Below are positions 34,851-46,949 of a stretch of 64,000 nucleotides of DNA, piece by piece (positions within the stretch are counted from its first letter, which is position 1; each line of letters opens with the position of its first letter). The notes beneath the pieces are model-generated. The model was not told where the DNA came from. It made no database searches and worked only from the letters and a program-made list of their open reading frames with translations. Source of the stretch: Spongilla lacustris (lineage: Eukaryota; Porifera; Demospongiae; Spongillida; Spongillidae); assembly GCA_949361645.1 (NCBI GenBank), contig OX442418.1, forward strand, positions 2,375,771 to 2,439,770, written 5' to 3'. The position numbers and the translations under genes were made by a program.

Positions 34851-35635
34851 GTAACTCTTTTGAATTCAGTTGCTTAACCAGCAGTGGATGCATATTGGTT
34901 GATATCTTCTGGCTGGACATTTGCATGGCCTTTATTGATTTTCTGGGTTGTGTTAAGGGTGCTCCAGGTGTCATTCATGCACGATACTACTAATCTTACT
35001 GAACTAGTTATTACCACTTGCACATGTTTCATGGGCCAGCGCTTACATTTTTGTAAGGTTATATGCATCTAAAGTTACTTATGAGTTTGGTGGAATGGTT
35101 AATTGCTCCTCGTCACCTTCGGTCAAACCGCTAATAATAATTGTCTTAACTTAGTCAATGAAGTGCCTCTATTGGTTACCTTTCTGAATAAACTACTAAA
35201 GAACCTATGATAGTAAAGCATAGGTTGCCCAAGATGCTCTGATTTATGCTATGGATAAGTTGCATTAATTAAATTTTTTTATGGAACCTACATGTTATTT
35301 ATTTGAACGCATCATGCATATCTCAGTTCACCCATGTGTTGATATCCCAATGACTTCACTCCACTCTGCTTGGGACATCTAGTTATGTACAATGAGCCAC
35401 TACATATTAACAGTAAAACATGTGAAGTATGTATCTACACAACTAGAAGTTGAAACTGAATTATGTAATCAAGCTTATCATCAATACTATAAGCGCTATG
35501 TCATGTGTTTTCTTTCTTGAAATCTTTCATAGGGGAACATAAAGAAAGAAGGCAAGTACATTCCCTCCCATGGCCAATTAAAGTACTGCCAGCTTGGAAA
35601 GATATCATAGATGTGGAAATATATGTGTAGGTAAA
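34850..35635. other. Intergenic, AT-rich
   Basis: No supported gene; it may include more of the decayed BEL/Pao copy that follows. Confidence 0.35.
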
Positions 35636-35639
35636 ATGT

Positions 35640-35900
35640 ACAGGTGGGCTTGTTTGAACAAATCACACAGAATAACTTCATATTGCCTGGATTCAGAGTC
35701 CAAGAAGCTCAACCATTTGCATACACAGGAGTGGACTTTGCAGGACCTCTCTACATAGTGAATGGCCCAGACACCAAAGTGTGGATATGTCTCTACACAT
35801 GCTGTGTGACTAGAGGTGCATCTGGATATTGTCCCATGCAAACCTAACAACTGAAGCATTTTGGCAGAGCTTCAGAAGATTATCGGCAAGACGAGGTTTT
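35640..35900 (+). pseudogene. BEL/Pao retrotransposon integrase relic
   Basis: The frame contains QEAQPFAYTGVDFAGPLYIV and KVWICLYTCCVTRGASGYCP, the start of the integrase core of BEL/Pao polyproteins (catalytic Asp in GVDFAGPL). After a frameshift the next stretch still reads TEAFWQSFRR-like sequence near 35850. Upstream and downstream parts of the element are not recognisable. Non-functional. Confidence 0.7.
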
Positions 35901-35954
35901 GGTTTTTTTGCACACAGGATATAACTGATCTGTTAACAAAAACTAATGTGTCCA

Positions 35955-35980
35955 GGCTGGGGGGGGGGGGGGGGGGGGGA
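35955..35980. repeat. G homopolymer run
   Basis: More than 20 consecutive G residues; length likely variable and error-prone. Confidence 0.9.
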
Positions 35981-36617
35981 AGAGACACAGCAAAAAAATC
36001 ACATTGAATCAACTCGATCTTGATACTCATATGATGTATCTCATACATGTACTTGGTACAAGATGTTAACATTCTACGGCACAATAATGTAAACATTTTT
36101 GTACCATAATACTGTATATATATATAAGTGTATATGAATCACTTAAAACTTACAAATTCATTCCAGTAATTTATTTTTGCTGTGAAAGGGCTGGGACTTT
36201 GTATGAGGCAAATGGTACAATATAAGTATTACATTTTTTACTCATTAAAGTATAACACAAGTGTTGTTTTGACAAGCGCTCCATTAACAACACTTATAAA
36301 GTTGATTAATTAATTGGACTCAGTCAGGACTGACTCAGTCATACTTTTTAGATATTAATGAAAGATCTAGTAAGTGATGTTCATGAATCTCATTCACAAA
36401 GTAATTTTTAACTCAGTCACTTAGTTACTTCTACTTCACTGCTTAAATTATAATGAAACATTACATACACCATATGCCATCAGTTACATATCAAAATTAC
36501 TTCCACATTTTTTAAACGCACACATATGAACATTACTTATAGCAACTTGAGTAGCCAGTTTTTGTGACGGCCCTCAACTACAATTCTTACACACATAGTT
36601 GAACAGTTTCTAAATAC

Positions 36618-37139
36618 TTATCCTTCTGTCTTATTACTTGCATAGGTAGAGCTAATTCGTTTTAGTACCTCAGGCTTTATCAATCTGCTCTCTTCGCCAA
36701 GGCATTCACTGTTGCAGCCCGAAGTAACTAAATTTGTTTTCTTCATTGATATTTTCACTACCAAAGTATGAATGAGAAAGGTCAGCCCAGCTGTCCAAAC
36801 AAAACCATTGAAGCAAAGCTCATCTAGAATGCTAAAAGCAGTCTCTGAAGTGTGGGAGCCTGGTATAGCATATATGAGGTGGACAAAAGGGACAAAATTA
36901 AATACCAGGGTACAGTAGACCACAGGGTAAGCCAGGAGTGGCATCATCTGTTTGAGTGCCAACCTGTTCTTGACAATACTTGCAGCACGTAGGTATATTC
37001 AAAACATGAGTACACCAATCAGAATGCATACAAGGGTGAACATGAGGAGAAGACATACAATGGCTGGTCCTAGCCATAGCGAGAAGACTTCTAAAAAATT
37101 AAAACAGAACATTTGGATGGTCATAACCAGAGTAAACAG
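36618..37139 (-). pseudogene. Truncated tandem copy of the cAMP-receptor-like 7TM gene
   Basis: 36618-36962 encodes the last two membrane segments and tail (QMMPLLAYPVVYCTLVFNFV, GSHTSETAFSILDELCFNGF, ECLGEESRLIKPEVLKR), closely matching 38978-40006. Further upstream, similarity continues to about 37139 but with a deletion of about 190 bp relative to the intact gene, at a short TAAAA-like microhomology. The N-terminal half is missing, replaced by reverse-transcriptase sequence. The 3' flanking sequence (36465-36617) is also duplicated. Confidence 0.85.
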
Positions 37140-38720
37140 CTTATATTCAGAACAAGGGGTTCAGCAGGGTGATCCTCTTGGTCCTCTGCTCTTTACCCTG
37201 GTTTTAAACAAGGTAGTGAATCACCGCTAATTCTGTGCCATGTGCAGATTTGTCCTACGATGCCTGGTACCTGGATGATGGTGTGCTGGCTGGTCCCCGG
37301 TCTGCTGTTCTTCAAGCTCTCTCCATCATGCAAGAGATTGGTCCTCCTAATGGTCTCATTGTAAACTTTCATAAATGTGAGATATTTAGCAAACATGATG
37401 TCAGCCCTTTTCCTCCAGAAATGAAAAGATCAACACACCCTAATATCGTCATCTTGGGCATCCCCATTGGTGACTAGGCTTTTTGCTCCACCTTCATTTC
37501 GGAGAAACACGAGAAGGCCAAATTTAGCTCTCCTGCTCAAACTAGAGGAAGTAAGTGCAGTTGACCCACATGTGGCCTTTTCCCTTCTACGTCAATGTGC
37601 GGGTTTCTGTAAGCTGGCCCACCTTGCTCGTGGCACACCACCCTCCCAAGCCATATCAGCCCTTGAGGCCTTTGATCACAACATCCGATCAACCTTCTCC
37701 AAGTGCACGGTAGTCGACACCTCCAATCAACCCAGGCAACAGGCGGAGCTCAGCTTAGGCAGGGGTGGCCTGGGCATGCGCTCCCTGAGTCAGCATTCCC
37801 CAGCAGCTTACATTGCCTCTCTGAGCTCCTTTGGTGCTGGTCCAGTGTCCAGGAACACCTTATCCATGCAGTAGAGTTGTACCATCATCCACGGCGGTCA
37901 GCATGGAGGAGGTGTTGACATCCCGTATCCATTAAAAGGTGCTGTCCAATAAGATTTATAACCATCTGTTCAATATACTCTATGAACAATCTTCTGCTGC
38001 AGATGGGGCATGCCTTCTCTCTGTCTCCTCCCCTCATGCTGCATCTTGGGTGTCAGTCATTCCCTCTGAGGGGCTAGGCCTTCATCTCCAGCCATTCAGA
38101 GTTCCAGGTGGCCATCAAGTGGTGGCTGGGCCAAGACACCTCATGTGGCTCAATTTGTCCTCTGTGTCCTGGGAGAGTACTTGATCCCCTTGACCATCAT
38201 GCACTCACTTGCAAGCATGGTGGAGATGTAGTAACCCGCCACAATAAACTACGTGACACCCTTGCTGAGACCTGTCGCAGGGCCCACCTGAGTGTTAAGG
38301 TGGAAGTAACCTCACCAAAGACCATAGCCACACTCACCCTGCAGACATCCTAGTACCCAACTGGTCTTTGGGTAAGCCAGCAGCCTTTGACTTGTCTGTG
38401 ACATCACCGCTTAACTCCAATGTTTTACTTGAAGCAGGTCAGGCCGCCAGAGCTACTGAGCAAAGAAAACACGATGAAAATGATGCCAAATGCAAGAGCT
38501 AGGGTAGGTTTGCGTCCCCATGGTGGTTGAGGCATATGGTGCTTGGAGGACAGAAGCAATGGAGTCATTTTAACTTCTGCGCTCTCGCCTTGCAACTAGC
38601 TCCAACAGGGCTAAGGCTGAGGTCCTAGCTGCCTTATATTGCAGGCTGAACCTCAACTTAGTTCGAGCCAACGTCAAAGCCATCCTCTCCAGATGCTTTG
38701 TCCCTGACAACTAGCAATAG
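37140..38720 (+). pseudogene. Reverse-transcriptase relic, copy 1
   Basis: Broken frames encode EQGVQQGDPLGPLLFTLVLN, the RT catalytic motif AWYLDDGVLAGP, and a C-terminal Cys/His region (ICPLCPGRVLDPLDHHALTC, KHGGDVVTRHNKLRD). This belongs to a widespread animal RT group related to non-LTR elements. Several frameshifts and stops. It begins exactly where the truncated 7TM copy stops, so it was involved in, or inserted into, the tandem duplication. Confidence 0.75.
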
Positions 38721-38977
38721 TAGGGTGCATTTATTTATCTTACTGCTGTATTATACTGGATCTATGCTTTAATATTATTATTATTTTATTTTTAAATTTT
38801 AATCATTTTTTCACTGTGTAAATCATAACAAATAATTAAATACACCATATACCATCAGTTACATAACAGTAAAATTATTTCCACAGAATATATGCACACA
38901 GATAAATATTAACTATAGCAAGTTGTCTATAGCCACAGTTTTTGTGATGGCCCTCAACTACAGTTCTTACACATATT

Positions 38978-40006
38978 CTAAATACTTCTATCTTCTGTCT
39001 TATTGCTTGCATAGGTAGAGCTTCGTATTATTACCTCAGGCTTTATCAATCTGCTCTCTTCGCCAAGGTATTCACTCTTGCAGCCCAAATCGTCTACCTT
39101 TGTTTTCTTCATTGATGTTTTCACTACCAAAATATGAATGAGAAAGGTCAGCCCAGCTGTCCAAACATAACCGGTGAAGCAAAGCTCATCTGAAATGCTA
39201 AAAGCAGTCTCTGAAGTATGGGAGCCTGGTATAGCATCATATATGTAGTGGACAACAGTGACGAATACCAGGGCACAGTAGACCACAGGGTAAGCCAGGA
39301 GTGGCATCATCTGTTTGAGTGCCAACCTGTTCTTGACAACACTTGCAGCACGTTGGTATATTCGAAACATGAGCACACCAATCAGAATGCACACGAGGGT
39401 GAACATGATGACAAGACATACAACGGCTGGTCCTAGCCATAGTGAGAAGACTTCTAAAACACCCGCGTTATGGTTAGTTGCATCAGAGCAGTCAATGGCG
39501 TCCACAGTGATCCAGCACCATGGCGATCCTCTACCACTTTGTCCATATGTTTCAGTTGTAAAGGGCACAATGGCTGCTAGTAGGGGCAGCACAAGGGCAG
39601 TAAGTACGTACCACTTCTCAAGTTTTCGTAAGTTCTTATAGAAAACAGTAAAACAGAACAGATGGATGGTCATAACCAGAGTAAACAGAAGCTTTGCTAG
39701 CAGAGTATAGGTCGTTAGAAATGAAGATATATAACACAGCGGATGGTTAACTTGACCTCTGTTGCCATTTTGGATGAAAGGCACTTGAATGACGTCAAAC
39801 GCACAGGTAACCCCGTATCCAAACGCGCTGCAAACTTGGTACAGAGCTAAGCGATAGATGAGTTGTCTGTGGAGATTGAGACAAAAAGCTAAAACCACGG
39901 ACATTGCGCATACGATCAATCCGAATCCAGCAAGAACGCCTTCCATAATGAGCATTTGCTGATAAGGTTCACCGCTGCAGTTCGAGGAGTTGTTTACTGT
40001 TGCCAT
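38978..40006 (-). CDS. cAMP-receptor-like seven-transmembrane GPCR, intronless
   Basis: This single 342-codon exon begins MATVNNSSNCSGEPYQQM. Seven hydrophobic segments follow an N-glycosylatable extracellular N-terminus; for example MEGVLAGFGLIVCAMSVVLA (TM1), LLFTLVMTIHLFCFTVFY (TM3), YVLTALVLPLLAAIVPF (TM4) and FSLWLGPAVVCLVIMFTLVC (TM5). A Cys in TM3's entry (HPLCYISSF) and SPWCWI in the second extracellular loop could form the usual disulfide. The overall pattern matches the Dictyostelium cAMP-receptor-like (class E/Dicty_CAR) group, which is present in several basal animals. The tail is short and Ser/Thr-rich. It has a degenerate tandem copy 2 kb downstream. The ligand cannot be inferred. 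Confidence 0.8.
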   Translation of the reverse strand: MATVNNSSNCSGEPYQQMLIMEGVLAGFGLIVCAMSVVLAFCLNLHRQLIYRLALYQVCSAFGYGVTCAFDVIQVPFIQNGNRGQVNHPLCYISSFLTTYTLLAKLLFTLVMTIHLFCFTVFYKNLRKLEKWYVLTALVLPLLAAIVPFTTETYGQSGRGSPWCWITVDAIDCSDATNHNAGVLEVFSLWLGPAVVCLVIMFTLVCILIGVLMFRIYQRAASVVKNRLALKQMMPLLAYPVVYCALVFVTVVHYIYDAIPGSHTSETAFSISDELCFTGYVWTAGLTFLIHILVVKTSMKKTKVDDLGCKSEYLGEESRLIKPEVIIRSSTYASNKTEDRSI

Positions 40007-40009
40007 TGC

Positions 40010-41150
40010 AATTGCTCGAACTAGTACGATAAAAATATTGAAATCACATGATCTACATGTATATGACCACTAGATATAACTACTGTACACAGTTGTAATT
40101 TTGCAATAAAAAAAATTTACGTCAGTGGTATTGCAGTTGTACAGTCCTCTCGCACATACTGTAATTCCCTTTCTTACTGCTCTACAATAGAACCTAGCTT
40201 TTTTTTATTTGTGGTTACGTACATACATGAGGTTCGCTTGGCAATTTTTTTTATGGTTTCACGCTCACGCCAAAGCGTACATGCAGGTATATGATTGGTC
40301 ACCAAGCCCTCAAAATTGCATGAGTGCAATTATTGTTCAGTACCAACATGATCTAACCTCGATCCCCAGAGCTATTTGGGAAGATGGAAGACTGAATTGT
40401 GTGAAGTGTCTGCTCAGTCTATCTGAAGCCATAGAAGTACAGTTGTATCCTAATATAAGAATTATTTTTTGAATTGCATGCACACTACATATTCCAGTAA
40501 CATCTTAGCTTGTGAATGGGAAAAAGGTAGAAAGAGTCCTAAGACACCTAAAGACCTATATGAGAGTCACAATGGGTTAAAAACAAATGGCAAAACTATC
40601 ACTATACTCCAAACTCATTATGACCAACACAGTGATATTGATAAGGTGACTTATATGTATTTCCAGGTGTACCCAACAAGATTTATAAGTTTGCATGAAT
40701 GTATAATACATAATACAAATTGATGTTATGATTATATGTAGCTGCATGAAGTGCATACTACAAGTACATATGTACAAACGGAATTTCAGAAGTCAACCAT
40801 TTACAATTCACTTGATCAGATTGTAGGGTTTAGTCACCATGTGTCTGGTTGGTCCCTTTTAATCAAATAACTACCCCACCCCCACCGCTTGCAAATCTGT
40901 ATGTGTGCAGACCTTATTGGGGTATTCATATGTGCATAGTATTGATCATGAGAGTATTCATGCAGATTTGCATGCATGCACGTTTTATATTATACATATA
41001 TATTGAGCCTCCATACCCCAGTTACCGTACGTTTCTACAGCTAGGAGGGTACATGTCCACCCCAACTCCTGGCATCTGATGTCATTGGTTTGAAAGCTTT
41101 CTACATTCATCAGCATAGGCTGCTGCTCCCACAGATGCAGTGGCACTGTT
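40010..41150. other. Upstream region of the 7TM gene; possible weak exons on plus strand
   Basis: Two open stretches at about 40321-40470 (PRAIWEDGRLNCVKCLLSLS) and 40520-40660 (SPKTPKDLYESHNGLKTNGK) look coding-like, but neither family nor splice pattern is recognisable. They may be transposon debris. Confidence 0.3.
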
Positions 41151-41157
41151 CAAAGTT

Positions 41158-41280
41158 ACTCCTCCCCTTACCTGCTACTTCCCCTTACCTACTACTACCC
41201 CTATTCCTCCCCTTACTTACTACTACCCCTACTCCTCTCCTTACCTACTAATACTCTTACTCCTTCCCTTACCTACTAGC
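41158..41280. repeat. CTCCCCTTACCTACTACTAC minisatellite
   Basis: Four to five degenerate pyrimidine-rich units of about 32 bp. Confidence 0.8.
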
Positions 41281-41559
41281 AGTAAAACAAGTGTGCTGAG
41301 CTCATTCTGAATACTGCATTTAGTTGATGTAGCTACTGTGTATCTCCAGGTTGCAATTACACTTGTGCATTTTGGGGTCACCAACATTTTATGCAGAGGT
41401 TACACAGTGCTTTACTCTGTATGCAGCCATCAAAGTTCCCAACACCTTTCTGAACAAGGACATCCACAGGGCGAGAGTTAACATGGTCCCTACGTGACAT
41501 TCAGCAGAGTCCAGGCACAGATCCAGGCCAGTACAAGGGATGACTGAAATCCAAGAACC

Positions 41560-42045
41560 TGCAGATCCATGCCTTATTCACTGGAGAGCAGGAAGATGGC
41601 AGTGATTGCAAAGTGTTCATATCCAGCTTCTTAGACAGAGCTCTTTGTGGAGATCAACTGCAGGAATGTCCACTAGAATGGAGAGTAGCTTCCTGGACTC
41701 GGCACACCTCCCAGCAATAAACTGTGAACAGTGTAGATAATCTCCAATTGGAGCACCTAAGATGTCAGGAGTGAGCACTTCACCTCTGGTGGGAATGATG
41801 TGTTGTCCCTCCTGCTGAATACCTCACACTTGGCCCGGTTCACATGTAGGCCTAGTGCAGGGCCTAACTCTTCAATCAAATGCAAGGCACGCCAGCCAAG
41901 GCTCCATCGTCGAGGTACCAAGCTTGGAGTAGGATTTCAGCACACTCCTCGTCTTCATCCAGGCTGGATACCAACTTCCGAAGTACTAGTGCAAACAGTA
42001 AGGGACCTAAAGGGCTATAATCCGGCTAAGAGGGTGGCATAGCAG
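41560..42045 (-). pseudogene. Reverse-transcriptase relic, copy 2
   Basis: Read on the minus strand, 41790-42020 gives GPLLFALVLRKLVSSLDEDE-like sequence, then QAWYLDDGALAG-type RT motif and LHVNRAKCEVF, homologous to copy 1. Only about 160 codons survive and the frame is broken. Confidence 0.65.
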
Positions 42046-42049
42046 AGAA

Positions 42050-43070
42050 TGGGTCCCATAGCACCAAGACACCCAAGGTAGCAACTCAAAGAACAACCCA
42101 AAGAACAGGACCAGTATAGTATGCAAGAACACTCAACAACGCACATGGGAGAACATGTACATGTATACAATGTTCAGAACTATAGCCACCTTTTTTTCAC
42201 CACTAAGCTAGGTATAAGTTTTTTAATGAATAAGTGTGGTATATGCAGTGTGTATATGTACAAGACCAATTAGCGTGTTAGCTACACGCAATGCATCAGC
42301 TCTCACGCCCCGCCCCAGACCCAGATGGAGAAGCTCCCCGTATTTGATATGGCGGCGATGGCTGAAAGCTGGCCCCAGTAGGTTAGTCACAGATTAATGT
42401 TAACATTTATAGGAGTAGAACAGTTTGCTCTTAGCAAAATGCATTTTTTTTTAACTGGCTATTGAAAACTCAGCTTCAGTGCACATAATCAGAAATGCAA
42501 TAATCATTTGGGGGGGTGGGGGGTGCCGGGGGTGCCCTAGCCATATATGGAATTTGCCCCCTGGTAAAGGACAGCCTGACCTTAACCCTCAAGCAGGTCC
42601 ATTTCTGTAGCTTCTTAATTTGAACGAGCGAGGGCATTGACTTGAACTGAGAGAAGACATAGACTGCCATAATTGGAATTCAGCATGGTAGTCTAAGAAT
42701 TGACACATCAATGGCTGCAGGCTTATCACCAGTGAATCATCTTCGAATTAGAACCTTCTTTCATGACCCAAACCAGCACCAGCTTCAAGTTTTGGGGTCA
42801 ACAAAGCTCATTTGCAGAAGTCAAATATAACATTATGGGGAGTACTACATGTACATGTATGGTAAGTCACCACACCTACCCCCAAATTCGTAGTTGCACA
42901 TGCAGAGCTGTTAGCGCATAGACCAAGAAGGAGGGGTATTACAGTGCAGGTTTATAATCAAGTTTATCATCAGTACTACTGGTTGACGTCTAGGCTATAA
43001 TCAACCAGGATTCACTGTGCTCTAGGACAACAGAGAGAGAGAGACAAGGTACATTCCCCTTTGATGAACT
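42050..43070. other. Intergenic, no gene seen
   Basis: A G-rich tract at about 42509-42532. No convincing exon. Confidence 0.35.
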
Positions 43071-43076
43071 GGCTCC

Positions 43077-44340
43077 TTAGAAAAGATTGAATGGATGAGC
43101 AGAGTTAGACCTTAAATTGAATGTTGCCATGAGATTGCAGATTTCAATGCAACAAAGTGTTAATGTATTCTTTTGCAGGATGAGATTGTACAATGATCTC
43201 ATGGCAGTCGGTGATCGAAGCATCAAACTCTCTGGCTGAAAGATTGGTGGAATGATGAAGCCAAGACTGCCAAATCTTGGAGGTACGGACAAAAAGTGTT
43301 GCTTGTGGTCACCACGAGGAGCTCTGCTTGTGGGGGGATGAAGTTTGACCGTATAATGTCTTCAATTGGTATGAAAATATGTGCTTATGTTTGGAACAAT
43401 CCTGGCAAGGCTTGTCCTATGTTGAACCACACCAGTGAGTAAAGGCTGGTAAGGTCCGATTGAGCATAAGGTCTGCAGTTGAATGCACCAGATTTCAGCA
43501 TCCTTTTGAATAAATTGTATTACATACCAAGAGGTACTCCAAGATGTGGTACTTGTAATGCTGACACTTATGTCTTTAAAAGCTGACATGGTGGAGGCAA
43601 GTTGTGTGACTTTAACTACTAACTGTGATTTTGCATAGTAGCCAAAGGTACGTGGGTACAATGGTTGTGATTTTCTCTTGGGTTGCATATGGTTCCAGTG
43701 GACCAGTGAAGTGGCAGGATGCCTAGAGCATTACATTAACATTGCATGCAAGCGGGTCTCCTTGAGTTGTTCCTTCCCTTGAGGATATGGTGGTGTCTTG
43801 AACAAACAATGAAATGTCTGCACGATACATGTATAACAATAGTGGCAAATGGAGGGCACAGACTTTGAATGTTGCGAAGAGCTGCTTCACAATTCGAAGA
43901 GTTGAAGGCATTGTTAGCATCAATCAGCAATACTGCTTCACATTGTGCTGAGTGCAAGGAGCCATTTTTGCGCTGCATTTGTTCCTGATATTTGACCTTC
44001 CATACATGTAATTGAATTGTGCCAGCTGCTTCCTGGAAATCAACTCTCAGAATGGAAAGTACAGCTTTTGATATGATGCATCTGGCAAATTCACATATTC
44101 AAATCGGACGGACTCCTGGGTTTTATCAAGAGTGATAAGGTGACAAGCCAGTTGAGGAGCAAGAGGATCAACAAGGGTGGTGCACAGCCTTCTGGCAAGG
44201 ATTTGCAGAGCTCTATTGATGAAGAGTGGAATGAGGTGCACAGTCACCACCAGCCTTGGCACCAGTCCCAGAGGGTCCAGCTGAGCTTTCAGATTGCAAC
44301 ACAGCACTTTTATTAGCAGAGGCATCCATGCCCTCAAATA
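43077..44340 (-). pseudogene. Reverse-transcriptase relic, copy 3
   Basis: In minus-strand order, 44047-44337 gives ARRLCTTLVDPLAPQLACHL and ITLDKT; 43736-43978 gives EAVLLIDANNAFNSSNCEAA and TTQGDPLACN; 43362-43688 gives FKDISVSITSTTSWST; and 43077-43292 gives PPRFGSLGFIIPPIFQPESL. The order matches a single RT polyprotein of the group also seen at 46.9-48.9 kb. The catalytic DD motif region is not intact and there are several frameshifts. Confidence 0.7.
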
Positions 44341-44344
44341 AATA

Positions 44345-46100
44345 ATAACTGGAAGAATACCATCTGATCATGAGTGATTGACATTGATTATTGCATCTGG
44401 GATTGCAGGTGGCTTGGTGGATGCTTGCTGATGAGAACATCTAGTTCTGTGATGGGCTGGCTGTGAGTTCTGGAGAAAACCACCTATACAATCGTGAGTG
44501 TGGAGCCATGTGGCTGCCTTGCAATTCCCTTCATACGTTAGTTTGGTAAAGGAGCATGTGATGTCATCATTAGCATAGATGGTGCTATTTTGGAATTGGC
44601 AGGCATTGTTGGATTGTTCGACCTTTAAAGAGAATCCCCTTTTTCCAACTGTCGAGGCATCTTTCAAGACAGGCTCTATGATCCTTTGCTTTTGACATGT
44701 GGAAAGGCTTCTGTAACAAACGTTTTGAAGCTACAGTGATTGCCTTCAGTGCAATTGACTCAAAACCTGAGCCATATGAGTATGCATATGCTTGAAATAG
44801 ACAAGCTCATTCGCTGGCAAAAAAAATTTGCAAGAAGCATGCACTGACCCATGCTAGCACTGTGTTTATTACCTTCTAAAAAGGCTAGTAGGCATATAAC
44901 CAGTATGCCTCCTATCATTGTATTCACTCAGCTAACATATCATGCTAAACTGCAATCACATATATCTTCTCCAATTCATGCTCACCTAACCTATTACCAA
45001 CTTGCCATTTGGAATTGTGATTTGCATATATGTGTTACATGAGTGCATTAAAAGCAACACCCCATAACCAATTGCCCCAAACACACAATTCCAAATTACA
45101 TACATGTACTTATGCACTCAATTGAAACCAACCACACACATATAAGACACTGCTACTTGCACCACCAAATCCTCTATGAGCATATGCGCGCATTGAGACT
45201 CATGACATACCTGCAGCTAGGAGTCTCATCCAGCCCACAAGTCTCTCCATTACCACGAGTGGTTGCAGCACCACACTCAGGGGACAGCCACCATGCGGCA
45301 AAAGTAACACATTAGAGGTGAGCCTTCCTATTCTGGCCAGGATCTCACTGCTGCTCAATGCCCTGCCTATCCCTACTCCTACGTGTCACGTGGGGAACTT
45401 AATGTTGTGGTCAAGATTGGCCACCATGCCTCCTCCAGTACATCAAACAACCCCATTCCAAAGAAGAGCAGACTGGGAGAGATAGCTTGCTGAGAACATA
45501 CTTTATACTGACCAAAAGTATATAAGCTATGCCCATAAAAGGCAAATATGTTCCACACTTGATTTGAATTTCTTTTTCTTCTCAGTTGATCAGACCATTA
45601 TTTCCCAGATCAAATCACTAACTAGGTTACATTGATAAACTGGGCTGGTAGCTATTGCAAACTCATGTGTAAGTGTGCATACAATGTGTTTGAGTCTGCT
45701 GCATGGCTGTAGGCAGTTGATGGTCAGCTAAGGTTATGGTGAAGGGGATATGGTCCAGCACGTTTTTATCCTACCAAGAGCAATGGACTGATTATATTCC
45801 TACTCTAAGTGGAGATCACCACACATTAGTGAATATTTGTGTAGACTCATATTCAAGTAACTTTGGTTGATGGTAGAAAGCTGCACATTCTACTATTGAA
45901 CACCTACCTATGTTGTCCATCATGCATACACATGTACACAGTACACATAAAAGCTCCCCTCCTATCCACTAACCTCCCCTAACCTCTACCCCTCCCCTCT
46001 CCTTCCCATCCCACCCCCTTCCCTCCCTCTCCTCCTCTCCTTCCCATTACATGTTATGTATAATATACATGCCATCCAGCTGCATGTACTAGTTGGTATT
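44345..46100. other. Intergenic, no gene seen
   Basis: Pyrimidine-rich tracts at about 45955-46045. A stretch near 45825-45930 recurs directly at about 46655-46825, including CACCTATGTTGTCCATCATG-like sequence, flanking the exon at 46151. Confidence 0.4.
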
Positions 46101-46150
46101 TATACAACTGGGTGTGGTCATCAGTGTCATCGTACACAAATCCAGTATAG

Positions 46151-46279
46151 GTGGTCAATGCTACCATTGCATTCTTTGTTGCCATGGGAGTGAAAATGGA
46201 GAAGAAAGCCTTCGAGCTCATCAGAAAGGCAGAGAAGGAAGCAGAGAAGGCATTGGCAGCAGACACATTGAAGAACTGA
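46151..46279 (+). CDS. Possible terminal exon encoding a basic/acidic helix
   Basis: After an acceptor-like AG at 46149-46150 the frame reads VVNATIAFFVAMGVKMEKKA, then FELIRKAEKEAEKALAADTL, and stops at 46277. A short hydrophobic segment followed by a charged heptad-like helix is unusual for random sequence, but there is no upstream partner exon, and an in-frame stop directly precedes it. Unknown function. Confidence 0.3.
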   Translation: MVNATIAFFVAMGVKMEKKAFELIRKAEKEAEKALAADTLKN

Positions 46280-46949
46280 AATGTACAACAGATGCAATAT
46301 ACAAACTGATCTTTTAGAATGCTCCTCAAGGCATTTAGACAATCATTAACAATACATGAACATCAGTTGGCTGATATTTAAATATTGTTTATTGAAAAAT
46401 TAGTTACATACAACACATAAAACATAGTAATATACACCCCCGGCCTCCTTCAACTACATAAGCACACTAAGTACTAGTTCCCATCACTACACTCTTCTCT
46501 CCTTAATATCAATCTGGTGATGATTTCTTCTGGGGTAGCACTTGCAAGGAGCTGCACAATTAATCTATACCTGTGCTTATACTAATACTTTATGACGATT
46601 GGAGGTTACAACTACATGTATGTGTAAAAATCCATATGCAATTCAAGTAGAGATCACGACACTTTAGTGAATATTTGTATGGACACATATATACGTGTAA
46701 GTGCCTTTGGTTGATAGTATAACATCAGAGTAACTACACAGACAGCTGCACACATGCCCATCACACACATGTATGATGAGTACACTATATTGTACACCTA
46801 TGTTGTCCATCATGACCAGCACAAACATGCACAAAGGTATACTCAATGTTAAGGAAAAACATCCTTCTCCCACCAAACCAGATTCCTCAGCTTTTGCTCA
46901 TAGTGTCTCATTTACCACCATTGATATACGCTGTCATCACTGCATTACA

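Noticed and set aside
45825..46830. LTR pair flanking the exon at 46151
   Set aside because: The direct repeats are short, diverged and lack TG...CA ends, a primer-binding site or any retroelement domain between them.
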